The translations under genes were made by a program, and so were the position numbers. The notes beneath the pieces are model-generated. The model did no database searches, was not told the DNA's origin, and saw only the letters and a program-made list of their open reading frames with translations. Shown in pieces: positions 1-8,242 of a stretch of 20,895 nucleotides of DNA. The stretch's first letter is position 1. Every line of letters starts with the position of its first letter. The stretch is from Natronohydrobacter sp. (GTDB lineage: Bacteria > Pseudomonadota > Alphaproteobacteria > Rhodobacterales > Rhodobacteraceae): the NCBI GenBank assembly GCA_007116445.1, contig SKIM01000318.1, positions 1-20,895 of the forward strand. The letters run 5' to 3'.

Positions 1-78
1 GCGCATGCTGGTCGTGCATCTTCGCCCGCTATATGTCACATGTTCAGTAAGTCTTGCCGGGACGTGGAGGAAATGACA

Positions 79-1113
79 ATGGCCGATCTGACGATCATGG
101 GCGCAGGTGTTTTCGGGCTGGCGCTGGCCTTTGTCGCGGCACGGCGCGGGGCTTTTGTGCGCGTGATGGAGAAGCGCGCGCCGGGCGCGGGGTCGAGCGG
201 CGGCCTGGTCGGTGCGCTGGCCCCCCATGTGCCGGAAAACTGGAACCCCAAGAAAGCGATGCAATTCGACGCGCTGCGGGGCGCAGGGGCATTCTGGGCC
301 GATGTCGCAGCCTGCGGCGGCGTCGATCCGGGCTATGCACGGCTGGGCCGGGTGCAGCCCTTGACTGAGGACAAGCTTGATCTGGCCCATGCCCGCGCCG
401 CGCAAGCCTGCGATCTGTGGCAGGGCTTTGCCGCGTGGCAGGTCATGCCCGCCGAGGCTGCGCCAGGGCTGGCGCTGGAGGCGCCCTCGGGCTGGGTCGT
501 TCACGACACGCTCAGCGCCCGCCTGCATCCCCGCCGTGCCTGCGCCGCACTGGTGGCGGCGCTCGAGCATCTCGGAGCGCGGATCGAGAGAGGTGACACG
601 CCACCAGAGCGCGGGCGCGTGGTCTGGGCGACCGGCTATGAAGGGCTCGAAGCGCTCTCGGCGGATCTGGGGCGCGCGATGGGCGCAGGCGTGAAGGGCC
701 AGTCGCTGCTGTTGCGCCATGCCGCGCCCGATGCGCCACAGATCTTTGCCGAGGGTCTGCATATCGTGCCCCATGCTGATGGAACAATCGCCATCGGCTC
801 TACCAGCGAACGCGATTTCGACGATCCCGCGCAAACGGACACGCAATGCGATATCCTTCTGGAAAAAGCCCGCGCGCTCTGCCCTGCGCTGCGCAATGCC
901 CCGGAATTGACGCGCTGGGCCGGGGTGCGCCCGCGTGCGATGTCGCGCGCCCCGCTGATCGGCGTATGGCCAGGACGCCCCGAACACTTCGTTTTCAACG
1001 GCGGCTTCAAGATCGGCTTTGCCATGGCCCCTGCCCTGTCTGAAATCATGGCCGATCTGGTCCTGGACGGAAGGAACAGCATCCCTCCGGGTTTCGAGCT
1101 TCTGTGCGCCTGA
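79..1113 (+). CDS. FAD-dependent oxidoreductase (DAO family)
   Basis: A 344-residue flavoprotein of the D-amino-acid oxidase/glycine oxidase (DAO) superfamily, which oxidises amine substrates with FAD. The dinucleotide-binding motif GAGVFG lies at residues 8-13 right after the start, followed by an acidic-ended second strand (VRVMEKR) and a GSSGGLVGALAPH segment like the one in the MnmC C-terminal oxidase and ThiO-like proteins. The C-terminal end carries GVRPRAMSRAPLIG and NGGFKIGFAMAP, the usual FAD-closing region of this fold. The ATG at 79 is chosen because GGAGG at 66-70 is 8 bases upstream; the ATG at 73 would leave only 2 bases. The frame is open to the left window edge, but nothing upstream of 79 looks coding. 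The substrate cannot be told: no MnmC methyltransferase domain and no thi genes are in view. The gene is convergent with the glycosyltransferase gene that follows. Confidence 0.85.
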   Translation: MADLTIMGAGVFGLALAFVAARRGAFVRVMEKRAPGAGSSGGLVGALAPHVPENWNPKKAMQFDALRGAGAFWADVAACGGVDPGYARLGRVQPLTEDKLDLAHARAAQACDLWQGFAAWQVMPAEAAPGLALEAPSGWVVHDTLSARLHPRRACAALVAALEHLGARIERGDTPPERGRVVWATGYEGLEALSADLGRAMGAGVKGQSLLLRHAAPDAPQIFAEGLHIVPHADGTIAIGSTSERDFDDPAQTDTQCDILLEKARALCPALRNAPELTRWAGVRPRAMSRAPLIGVWPGRPEHFVFNGGFKIGFAMAPALSEIMADLVLDGRNSIPPGFELLCA

Positions 1114-1182
1114 CAGAACCGCCCGAATTGACGCGCCGCAAGCGCTCTGCATATTCATCTTCGTCCGCGCAGCGCATTCGCG

Positions 1183-1202
1183 CCCGCCTTGTGCCAGGCG
1201 GG
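1183..1202. other. GC-rich hairpin between convergent genes
   Basis: A perfect 7-bp inverted repeat, CCCGCCT and AGGCGGG, surrounds a 6-base loop in the 153-bp space between two genes that converge. It could slow or stop transcription from either side, but neither flank carries a T-run, so it is not a textbook intrinsic terminator. Confidence 0.3.
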
Positions 1203-1266
1203 GCCGCAACTGGCGCGGTGTTTCGGTCAGATCGCAGGCAAGACGCAGCCATGTTGCCCCCCCGGC

Positions 1267-4200
1267 TCACGCGCCCGCGGCAAGTGCCTCAGAGCCGCAC
1301 GCCGCGACCGCCTGCGGCATGCAGATCGCGCGCAGTTCAGGGCAATCTTCCAATCGCACCGAAACATTCGGACGAAAGAGACAGAGCCCGCCCTCGGCCT
1401 GTAATGCCAGATATCTCCGGTATTCTTCAGCGTTGTTGAAATGCTCACCGCGCGCGACTTCGGCCTGTGCCTTCGCATGAAATCCCGCGTGATACTTGAA
1501 ATGCGCGAAACCCAGTTCTCGCTGAGCCACACGCGCACCACTGATGTAATGCAACCCGGCCGAAAGGCGCATGAAAGGGTGATAACGCAGCAGGGCGTAT
1601 TTCTGCGCCACGAAAAGATGCGCTGGCGCAGGCTGGCCTGCCTCTGCCATCAGCCTGTGTCGCAGCGCACTGGTGATCGTTGCGCTATTTGACCACGGCC
1701 CCCGACCCTGCCAATCGTTGCGGAATGGCGCGCGATCAACATGATCTGCCTCCAGAAAGGGGGGCGCTTCAAATCTCGTTTCCGCAAGCGGGCGCGCCGG
1801 ATAAAGGTCGAACATGCGCAGTCGCACAGCCTCTGCCTCGGCAAAGTCGGAGCCGCGCAGCAAATCCGGCAGATCGCCATGCACCCGCCCTTGCGCATCG
1901 GGCAGCGACCAGAAGGCGAGCTCATCGGCATCAGCTACCAGGGACCATTTGCCCAGCCGGAACTGCGCCATAAGCGTTTCCTGCCACAAAACCCCGTAAT
2001 TCGACTGCCTGTAGGGTGTATCGGACGAAAAGACAGCGACATCGCGCTGCTTGGCAAGATGCTCCAGAGTCCCGTCCTCTGACCCGTTATCCACAATCAG
2101 GAAGCCCCCCACCCCAAGATGGCGGTAATGGTCAAGGAAATGCTCCAGCATGACACGCTCATTGCGCATGACCGCCACGACAGTCACCGCGGCGGCCTCG
2201 CAATGTGCCAGACTTTCAGGCGCGCTGATCAGATCAAGCCCGTGGCTGGCCCAACCCAGCCTGGCGGGGCGCGATAGCGGCCAGATCTTCATCGGATGCG
2301 GCCAGGGCGAAGCCAAGGCTGCGCTGGCGGCCTCTGGCGCGCTACCCTTGTCAAGATGGACAAGCTTGATCCCCGATCCTGCGAAGGGCATGAAGCCTGC
2401 ATGGTATTGAGACAACGGAGGCAAGCCCGGCGCAATTTTGCGGAACACCGACAGATCGTAATTCGGCCCAGCCACGCTCAGCCCCGTCAGCGCCAGCAAA
2501 TCGCCCACCAGCTTGTCTTCCATGAAGGAGGTCTGCTCCAACGCCCGGCCCTGAGCGGTCGCGCGCGCCGTGCAGATGGCCGACATGGCCTGCCGCGTCA
2601 GGATGTAACCCGTTGCGCCATCCGCGTAACGGGCAGGCTCGGGGGATTTATCCAGTTCCGAGCGCGCCCGGGCGCTGCGCGCCTGCGCCATATGCCAGCC
2701 ACGATCCATATCCCCGACAGCGCGCTGCAAGGGGCGCCCGAAATAGCAGGTATTGAGAAAAGCCAGGTCTTCGAAAAAGGCTTCGGGGTTGAGGAAGCAG
2801 TCGTCATCAATCTTGAACATCCGTCCAAAACCAGTGCGGGTCTGCATCCATTCAATCAGCGCAAGCGTCTTTTGTGGAAGGCTTTCATAGTCATCGGCCA
2901 CATCAAGCTGTAACACCCGCCCGTCGAAACTGGTCGCGCAACCTGGCTGTTGATCCGGTGCCCGGCCCACCACGATGATCACCGGGATCCCCATTTGCGC
3001 GAGCCTGTCGCCCCAAGCTGCCATGATCCCAGGAACCCGCGTGCGCAAATAGGCATGACAGGACACCAGAACGACCGCAGTATCGGCAAGTGGGTCGCTG
3101 GCCGAACGCAGGGCAATGGCTTGGGGATCCTGCCTGCTGGGCGGAGCCAATGCCGGGTCTGCAGCACAAAGCGGGTGCAATTCGGCACGCAAAGCTGGAT
3201 CTGGACAAAGGGCTGAAAACCGCGCGAGCGCCAGCGTGACCGCGGGCTGCGCACATACGGCCCTGTCTCTGAGCGGATCTGCACATCCCTGCAAGGCCCG
3301 TTGTGCCAGACCGCGCAGACCTGCGCGCAGCAGTGCGTCCGTCAAAGCCAATAGCACGGGTATGCCGACCGCGCCCCCCTTTGCGCCTGAAAGGGCCTGC
3401 GCGCGTGAGATCAGATCATCGACCTGCGCTGTATCGACCAGCGCGCCTGAGCCGACCCTGCTACGAAGCTGCGCATAGGCGCGCGCAAGCGCCCTCTGCG
3501 CGCGCGCTGCAGGGGGGCGCGCGATATCCGATGCAGCGGCGCGCAGCCCTTCGCAAGCAGCGCGATGGACCGGCGACGGGGTGTCGAGTGCCAAGGCAGC
3601 ACGCTGACCATTGCTGCGCGGGAAGGCCAGCCATCGCAGGGCCGCTTCGTTGATCTGATCCTGTTCGGTCTGCCCCGTTAACGCCTCCATATCTGGCAGA
3701 CCCGAGGCATCGCAGGGCAGATTGCGCTCTGCCAGTGCCAACCGGCGCAGGGTTGCCCCCCCTGCGATGGAACGCGCAAGAAACGGACGCGCCGCCTGCG
3801 CAAGGGCCTGCCAGTCGCCATTGAGACAGGCGATCTGCAAGCGCGCGAACGCATTCCGCCAGCGCCTGAATTCGTCAGGCCTGCGCGATGGGTCGCGGGC
3901 ATCATATGCGCTCCAGAAGTCAGGACTGAGCGCATAGGCACGCAATGCCAGATCCTGACTGCGCCATTGTACGCGGTCAGGAAACCGGCTTGATGCGTCC
4001 AGCAGGTCAAGGACGCCCTCGATCAGGAACGTGCAGTGGGATTGCGAAACATGCGCCTCCGACTTGCTCGCTACCGCCTCGAGAAGCGCGAGACAAAGGT
4101 CGATCCGATCCGGTGATCTCGGCCCACGTCCCGTCAGATCAGGCAGCTCAGCGGCGATCGCGCGCGCGCACCATCCCAGTGCCGGGGTCACCATCCAGTC

Positions 4201-5499
4201 CCCGCGCATGCGCGGCAACTGTCGCAGGGCTGCAAGGCACCCTTGCCAGTCTCCGGCTGCCCAACGCATCGGTAGCGCCGCCGTCTGATACCAGATCTCC
4301 GCGCTGTCGGGATGTGGCAGCGCGCCTGCATCCTGGCAGAGCCTGGCCAGATCACGCGGGTCAGCGTTCAGGCAGAACCATTCGGACAACAGAAGGGCGA
4401 ATTGCCTGACCTCTGGCCCGGCCAGACCGAAATTCGCGACCATTGCCTGAAAAAGCAAGGGCGCAGATCGCAGGTCATGCTGCGCAATTGCGCGGTGAAA
4501 GGCCTCACAGACCAGCGCGGGTCGGTTGCGCACGCTGGCGGCTGAGGGCTGTGTCATCATGTCCGGTGGCGGCGCGAAAACAGCTTTGTAGTGGCGCCTT
4601 GCTTCCTGGTCCAGGCGGGCACGCTGATCTGCGGACAATTCCGACCAAAACCCTGCGAAGTGAACATGTTCCAGCATCTGCAGCCGCGCAACCACATCAT
4701 GTCGTGCCATCCAATCCGCAGCAGCGCTTTGCAGCATGGCGAGGATGTCGCTGCGATGCAGGTCGCGGCGCGCCAGTTCCGCACCATCTTCATCAAGAGC
4801 GCGCAGCGTGATCGCCTCTGCCGACCTGTTCGACCATATCCGGCCCGGCAATAACGCCACCCGATGGGCCGGCGTCACGCCATCACCCTCGCCAACCAGC
4901 GGCAGAAGCGGCCAGCGCTCCCCTTCGCCTTCCAGTTGAAGGATGGGCGCGGCGCAGCTGGTCTGTACCATCACCTCAAGACGCGGCGTCAAGACCATGG
5001 CACCGCGCGGCACAGAGGCCAGCCTGTGCAGGCTGCGCAGACCCGCAGGCCAGGTCATCCAGCCGATCTTTGACAGCCCCGGAAAGCCGCGCCGGAGCTT
5101 CAGCCGACCGGTCCGATCGGGACGCGGCCAGCCATCGAGCATCGCAAGCGTCACCCCGTCGAGACACAGCGTGACGCGCATCCCCCAACCCGCGACATGG
5201 TGAAAACACAGCTGAACCACATGCAACTGGGGCCGCAACGGTGCAGGAATGATGACTTCGCGACGCCAGCCTTTTGGCGACCATCGATTGGCAACAATCT
5301 GCCCCGCGTCGCGGCGCAGCGACAGATGCAAGGGGATCGCACTCTGATCCGAATCGCGAAAATCAATGTTGATGAAGCCATGCGCGCGCAAATCGCAGTT
5401 CAGGACCAGCGTTTCCGGCGCGCGGATTTGCAATTCTCCAGCCTGCGCCGCGAGCTCGGTCGCGCAGGTCGGCTTTATCAGTCCGGGTTCATGTTGCAT
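1267..5499 (-). CDS. Galectin-like/GT31/GT2 multidomain glycosyltransferase
   Basis: A 1410-residue protein with several recognisable parts. Residues about 28-150 form a galectin-like domain: H58, R62, V69, N71, W78 and E81 stand at galectin signature positions. Residues about 205-800 are mostly helical, solenoid-like and of unknown role. Residues about 805-1020 resemble GT31 beta-1,3-galactosyltransferases: RVPGIMAAWG, DYESLPQKT at 870-878, the metal-binding DDD at 898-900 (KIDDDCFLN), the acceptor-side GATGYILTR and MEDKLVGDLL with E994. Residues about 1104-1390 form a second glycosyltransferase of the GT2/GT92-like type with VAVMRNE, VDNGSEDGT and the DAD motif at 1190-1192. No signal peptide or membrane segment is apparent, so it probably acts in the cytoplasm on an activated glycan. 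The ATG at 5499 overlaps the end of the sulfotransferase gene by 11 bases, which suggests coupled translation. Donor and acceptor sugars cannot be predicted. Confidence 0.85.
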   Translation of the reverse strand: MQHEPGLIKPTCATELAAQAGELQIRAPETLVLNCDLRAHGFINIDFRDSDQSAIPLHLSLRRDAGQIVANRWSPKGWRREVIIPAPLRPQLHVVQLCFHHVAGWGMRVTLCLDGVTLAMLDGWPRPDRTGRLKLRRGFPGLSKIGWMTWPAGLRSLHRLASVPRGAMVLTPRLEVMVQTSCAAPILQLEGEGERWPLLPLVGEGDGVTPAHRVALLPGRIWSNRSAEAITLRALDEDGAELARRDLHRSDILAMLQSAAADWMARHDVVARLQMLEHVHFAGFWSELSADQRARLDQEARRHYKAVFAPPPDMMTQPSAASVRNRPALVCEAFHRAIAQHDLRSAPLLFQAMVANFGLAGPEVRQFALLLSEWFCLNADPRDLARLCQDAGALPHPDSAEIWYQTAALPMRWAAGDWQGCLAALRQLPRMRGDWMVTPALGWCARAIAAELPDLTGRGPRSPDRIDLCLALLEAVASKSEAHVSQSHCTFLIEGVLDLLDASSRFPDRVQWRSQDLALRAYALSPDFWSAYDARDPSRRPDEFRRWRNAFARLQIACLNGDWQALAQAARPFLARSIAGGATLRRLALAERNLPCDASGLPDMEALTGQTEQDQINEAALRWLAFPRSNGQRAALALDTPSPVHRAACEGLRAAASDIARPPAARAQRALARAYAQLRSRVGSGALVDTAQVDDLISRAQALSGAKGGAVGIPVLLALTDALLRAGLRGLAQRALQGCADPLRDRAVCAQPAVTLALARFSALCPDPALRAELHPLCAADPALAPPSRQDPQAIALRSASDPLADTAVVLVSCHAYLRTRVPGIMAAWGDRLAQMGIPVIIVVGRAPDQQPGCATSFDGRVLQLDVADDYESLPQKTLALIEWMQTRTGFGRMFKIDDDCFLNPEAFFEDLAFLNTCYFGRPLQRAVGDMDRGWHMAQARSARARSELDKSPEPARYADGATGYILTRQAMSAICTARATAQGRALEQTSFMEDKLVGDLLALTGLSVAGPNYDLSVFRKIAPGLPPLSQYHAGFMPFAGSGIKLVHLDKGSAPEAASAALASPWPHPMKIWPLSRPARLGWASHGLDLISAPESLAHCEAAAVTVVAVMRNERVMLEHFLDHYRHLGVGGFLIVDNGSEDGTLEHLAKQRDVAVFSSDTPYRQSNYGVLWQETLMAQFRLGKWSLVADADELAFWSLPDAQGRVHGDLPDLLRGSDFAEAEAVRLRMFDLYPARPLAETRFEAPPFLEADHVDRAPFRNDWQGRGPWSNSATITSALRHRLMAEAGQPAPAHLFVAQKYALLRYHPFMRLSAGLHYISGARVAQRELGFAHFKYHAGFHAKAQAEVARGEHFNNAEEYRRYLALQAEGGLCLFRPNVSVRLEDCPELRAICMPQAVAACGSEALAAGA

Positions 5500-6178
5500 G
5501 CGTCAACTGCCTGTTCATCACCGCGCGCAATTCTGCCGCGCCAGGGCGTGCGCCCAACAATTCGAACAGCGGCTCGAGCGCTTGGGGATCGGAGGTGTAA
5601 TCTTCGTATCGCAGCAGGATTGCACTGTCCGGCGCAGCGAGCGCATGCGCTTTGAACACGGCATCCGCATCGGCGACCATCTTGCGCACCTCCTGCGGAT
5701 CATGGCGCCGCCACCAGGACGATCTGCAGACATCCGCGGCATCGCGTGTGTTGAAAATCAGGCGCGCCTGCGGAAAACCCGCCTGCAGGAAATCAAGAAA
5801 AGCACGGAACATCTGCGGGTCGGGCAAGGTGCGGATTTCCTTGAACCCCGCGATGCGTGTGTCGGGATCGGGGCGCAGGATCATCTGGCTGAACGTCGTA
5901 CAGAGGGCTGCGCGATAAGCGTCGGGATCGATCGCTTCCGCACCGAACCACGGATGCGTCGGATCTGACACAAGGCCCTCGCGCTTCATGCGCGCAATAT
6001 CCGTGCTCTGGGTCAGAGCGCGCCAGCTTCTGAACAGCCCCAGCAGGGCATTGTTGTTCTCGCCGCGTATCAGACAACCGGGAATCGCATTGACAAGATG
6101 TTGCAGCAAAGTCGAGCCGGAGCGCCCATAGGTCACAATAAACGCATAACCTGCTTCGGGATGCTGAAAGTCACTCAT
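5489..6178 (-). CDS. PAPS-dependent sulfotransferase family protein
   Basis: A 229-residue sulfotransferase, expected to move a sulfuryl group from PAPS to a hydroxyl or amine. The 5'-phosphosulfate loop TYGRSGSTLL is at residues 16-25, and the 3'-phosphate-binding segment is IFNTRDAADVCRSSWW at 141-156, with the conserved Arg and Ser of the family. A typical RYEDYTSDP segment follows at 190-198. The ATG at 6178 is preferred over a TTG at 6226, because the protein then begins just before the core strand; an AGGAG lies 11 bases upstream, rather far. The gene is co-directional with, and overlaps, the multidomain glycosyltransferase. The inference is that the pair builds a sulfated glycan or glycoconjugate. 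A tyrosylprotein-type or lipid acceptor cannot be excluded. Confidence 0.85.
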   Translation of the reverse strand: MSDFQHPEAGYAFIVTYGRSGSTLLQHLVNAIPGCLIRGENNNALLGLFRSWRALTQSTDIARMKREGLVSDPTHPWFGAEAIDPDAYRAALCTTFSQMILRPDPDTRIAGFKEIRTLPDPQMFRAFLDFLQAGFPQARLIFNTRDAADVCRSSWWRRHDPQEVRKMVADADAVFKAHALAAPDSAILLRYEDYTSDPQALEPLFELLGARPGAAELRAVMNRQLTHAT

Positions 6179-6237
6179 GCTCCGATTTGCTCCTGCGTCA
6201 CCGTTTACTTCCTTCTTTTCGAGCAAGAGGGTTAAGG

Positions 6238-7434
6238 ATGAATTTAGAAATGCCGTTTTTTTGCTTAGCGATTTGTCAAGAGTTCGGTCTTATCGTCGAT
6301 ATGGGACACGAAAGAGACGGCGGATCTAAGGGCGGAGGTGACTCGATTTTTGACGATGTGAAACCGCTGGCGGAACGCGACATGATCTGGCATCGCCGTC
6401 AGGCTGACGAACTTGACCTGCCTGGGCTTGATGCAGAATTGCGCAACCGGAGCGCCAAGCAGGATTGGCGCGGGGCCGTTGTTTACCTCGAAGCGCTCCA
6501 TGCGCGGGCCCCTGCTTCTGAAACGGCGCTGAAACTCGCGCAGATGCTGCGGCGATGCCGCGCCGAAGATGAGGCGCAACTGCATTTGCAAGACGCGCTG
6601 TTGCATTGGCCACAGGATCCGGCACTTCATCAATGCTTGGCTGAAAGCGCCATGGCCACAGGCGATTTCAGCCTGGGCTTCCGGGCCTGGGAGCGGGTGA
6701 TTGCCGCGCAGCCATCACCGGGGCGATATCCGATCCTGCGCGCGCTTGCCTGTCTGCGGCTGAGCGGACAGGGCGAGGCCGCGACACAATTCATTACGCA
6801 GCACGCCGCAGCGCTAGGCCGACACATGCCACGCATCGGCACCCGGATGCTGCATGAAGGGCGTGGCGGGCTGTCCGCAGTGCCGCCGGGCCTCTACCTT
6901 GTTTCAGGAAATAACGGGGTCGGAAAGACGACACTGGGGCATTTCCTGCAAGCGCTGGGGCACCAGATCATTGATGCGGATCGCGTCATTGCGAGTTTCT
7001 GTGCCATGGGTCAATTCAGCGATCTGCGCTATGATCTGGTTCGAAGATTCCCCGACGCGCAGATCAGCTGGGTCTGGCCTGCCATGCGCGCGGATCAATA
7101 TTTCGATGCCGTCGACACAGAGCGCGATGTGGTCTTCGTGATCGGCGGCTTTGGCGCCACGGTCGCCCCCTATGTCAACAGATTCCGCCACATCCTGCAC
7201 CTTACTGTCCCCGATCATGTGATTGCTGCGCGGCTCAAGCAGCGCAACTCCCCCAGTCACGCGCCCGGTTCAAAAGGCTTCGCTGCCGCACTGCGTCGCA
7301 ACGCGCGCGAAGCGACGCCGGATTACCCGGCACAGATCATCCCCGCCAATCGACCGGTCGCGATGGTTTGCGCGGCCAGCCTTGCGGCCATTGGAGCGCC
7401 GATCAACGGGCATGCCGCGCAAAAATCCAACTGA
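6238..7434 (+). CDS. TPR-like and P-loop nucleotide-binding protein
   Basis: A 398-residue protein with two halves. Residues about 70-200 form TPR-like helical pairs (for example DWRGAVVYLEALHARAP and AEDEAQLHLQDALLHWP). Residues about 217-385 form a small P-loop domain with Walker A SGNNGVGKTT at 223-232, then IIDADR at 244-249 and VVFVIGGFG at 298-306, in the manner of small-molecule or nucleotide kinases. The C-terminal segment VIAARLKQR could be a lid. The ATG at 6238 has AGAGG 7 bases upstream; the ATG at 6301 lacks a ribosome site. It is divergent from the sulfotransferase gene across 59 bases, which must hold both promoters. The substrate is unknown. A role in supplying or sensing a precursor for the neighbouring sulfation or glycosylation genes is only inference. 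Confidence 0.7.
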   Translation: MNLEMPFFCLAICQEFGLIVDMGHERDGGSKGGGDSIFDDVKPLAERDMIWHRRQADELDLPGLDAELRNRSAKQDWRGAVVYLEALHARAPASETALKLAQMLRRCRAEDEAQLHLQDALLHWPQDPALHQCLAESAMATGDFSLGFRAWERVIAAQPSPGRYPILRALACLRLSGQGEAATQFITQHAAALGRHMPRIGTRMLHEGRGGLSAVPPGLYLVSGNNGVGKTTLGHFLQALGHQIIDADRVIASFCAMGQFSDLRYDLVRRFPDAQISWVWPAMRADQYFDAVDTERDVVFVIGGFGATVAPYVNRFRHILHLTVPDHVIAARLKQRNSPSHAPGSKGFAAALRRNAREATPDYPAQIIPANRPVAMVCAASLAAIGAPINGHAAQKSN

Positions 7435-7453
7435 ACCTCGCCTTGAAGGTTCT

Positions 7454-7743
7454 GACCTGATATCTGTCGTGATTATGGCAGGGCGAGAATGCTGCGTCGG
7501 GTTTCGCGCGCAGGTCCGATGCGCGGGCGGCCACGCCCTGCAGGTTGCAGATTGCGCCGCGCCGGATGTGATTGCACTGCAGCATCGAGCGCCATCTGCG
7601 CAGCGCGAATCGATACTGACATCCCCGTTTCTGTCAGTTTTCAAGCGGAAGGCCCGGACGTCCATGATCTCAGCAGTCGCGCAGGCGAGACTCCGGGCCT
7701 GGCGGAGAGCGCTGCACATCTGGTGTTCAAAGACGCGCAATAG
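7454..7743 (+). pseudogene. Possible decayed GT2 glycosyltransferase remnant
   Basis: The 380 bases between 7434 and 7815 hold no convincing intact gene. One frame from 7454 reads DLISVVIMAGRE, like the first strand of a GT2 glycosyltransferase, then ALQVADCAAPDVIALQ. After about 7590 a second frame reads RIDTDIPVSVSFQAEG and SRAGETPGLAESAAHLVFKD before a TAG at 7741. This order resembles the GT2 fold up to the place where the metal-binding aspartates are expected. One frameshift and loss of the C-terminal two thirds would explain it. The match is by eye only. No other promoter, RNA or repeat is evident in this gap, except a 6-bp hairpin (GAACCT/AGGTTC) at 7433-7452 without a T-run. Confidence 0.3.
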
Positions 7744-7814
7744 GGCTGCGACTTGCTCCGGCCCGCTGCGCCGCAAGCATGCAGCACGCGCATACTTTGC
7801 CCTGTTCTGGAACC

Positions 7815-8222
7815 TTAACGCAGGCGTGGGAATAAAAAGGCGCGCTCAATTTCAGGCATGCCGATCTTTCGGTAGAAATCTTCGGCGCCAGGGGCCGCAA
7901 CCAGAAGACACATGCTCCCCTCGCCCGCTGCCTCGCGGGTCAGCGCGATCAGGCGCGTGCCGCTCCCCTGCCCCTGATACGCCAGATCGACCGCCAGATC
8001 CGAGAGATAGCAAGCATAGCTGAAATCCGTCAGCGACCGCGCAAGCCCGACAAGCTGTCCAGTCGCGCCATCCCGCGCCGTGACGACCAGCGCCGCGCCG
8101 TCAAGCATCTGCCGCAGGCGCGCGAGATCATCAGCGGGCCTGCGCGCGGCAAGGCCAGAGGCGTGCAGGATATCGGCGAACTCCTGCGCTGAGACCTGCT
8201 CCTGCTGATAGGTGATCGGCAT
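7815..8222 (-). CDS. GNAT family N-acetyltransferase
   Basis: A 135-residue single-domain GNAT protein, which would transfer an acetyl group from acetyl-CoA to an amine. Motif A is clear: YLSDLAVDLAYQGQGSGTRLI at residues 72-92, with the pyrophosphate-binding QGQGSG at 83-88. It is followed by motif B (LLVAAPGAEDFYRKIGM), whose Tyr at 117 is at the usual general-acid position. The start at 8222 gives a complete N-terminal strand and helix; the upstream GGGG-rich stretch is only a weak ribosome site. It lies 20 bases behind accA on the same strand, so it is probably co-transcribed. The substrate is unknown. Confidence 0.85.
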   Translation of the reverse strand: MPITYQQEQVSAQEFADILHASGLAARRPADDLARLRQMLDGAALVVTARDGATGQLVGLARSLTDFSYACYLSDLAVDLAYQGQGSGTRLIALTREAAGEGSMCLLVAAPGAEDFYRKIGMPEIERAFLFPRLR

Positions 8223-8242
8223 CCCGCAACCCCGCCAACAGC

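Noticed and set aside
1..78. Possible tail of an upstream gene ending at 76 (ATGA overlap with the ATG at 73), or a divergent gene starting at 19 on the minus strand.
   Set aside because: Only 19-76 bases are available, the peptides are not recognisable, and no strong ribosome site supports either.
7433..7452. Hairpin GAACCT/AGGTTC at the stop of the P-loop gene, considered as a terminator.
   Set aside because: The stem is 6 bp with an 8-base loop and no T-run follows.
7270..7776. Open frame of 168 codons on the minus strand in the same gap.
   Set aside because: It has no recognisable motif, overlaps the end of the P-loop gene, and has shadow-like composition.
7223..8023. Open frame of 266 codons on the plus strand across the 7435-7814 gap.
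   Set aside because: It starts inside the P-loop gene in another frame and runs antisense into the GNAT gene; only its middle part has weak GT2 resemblance, which is listed as a possible pseudogene.
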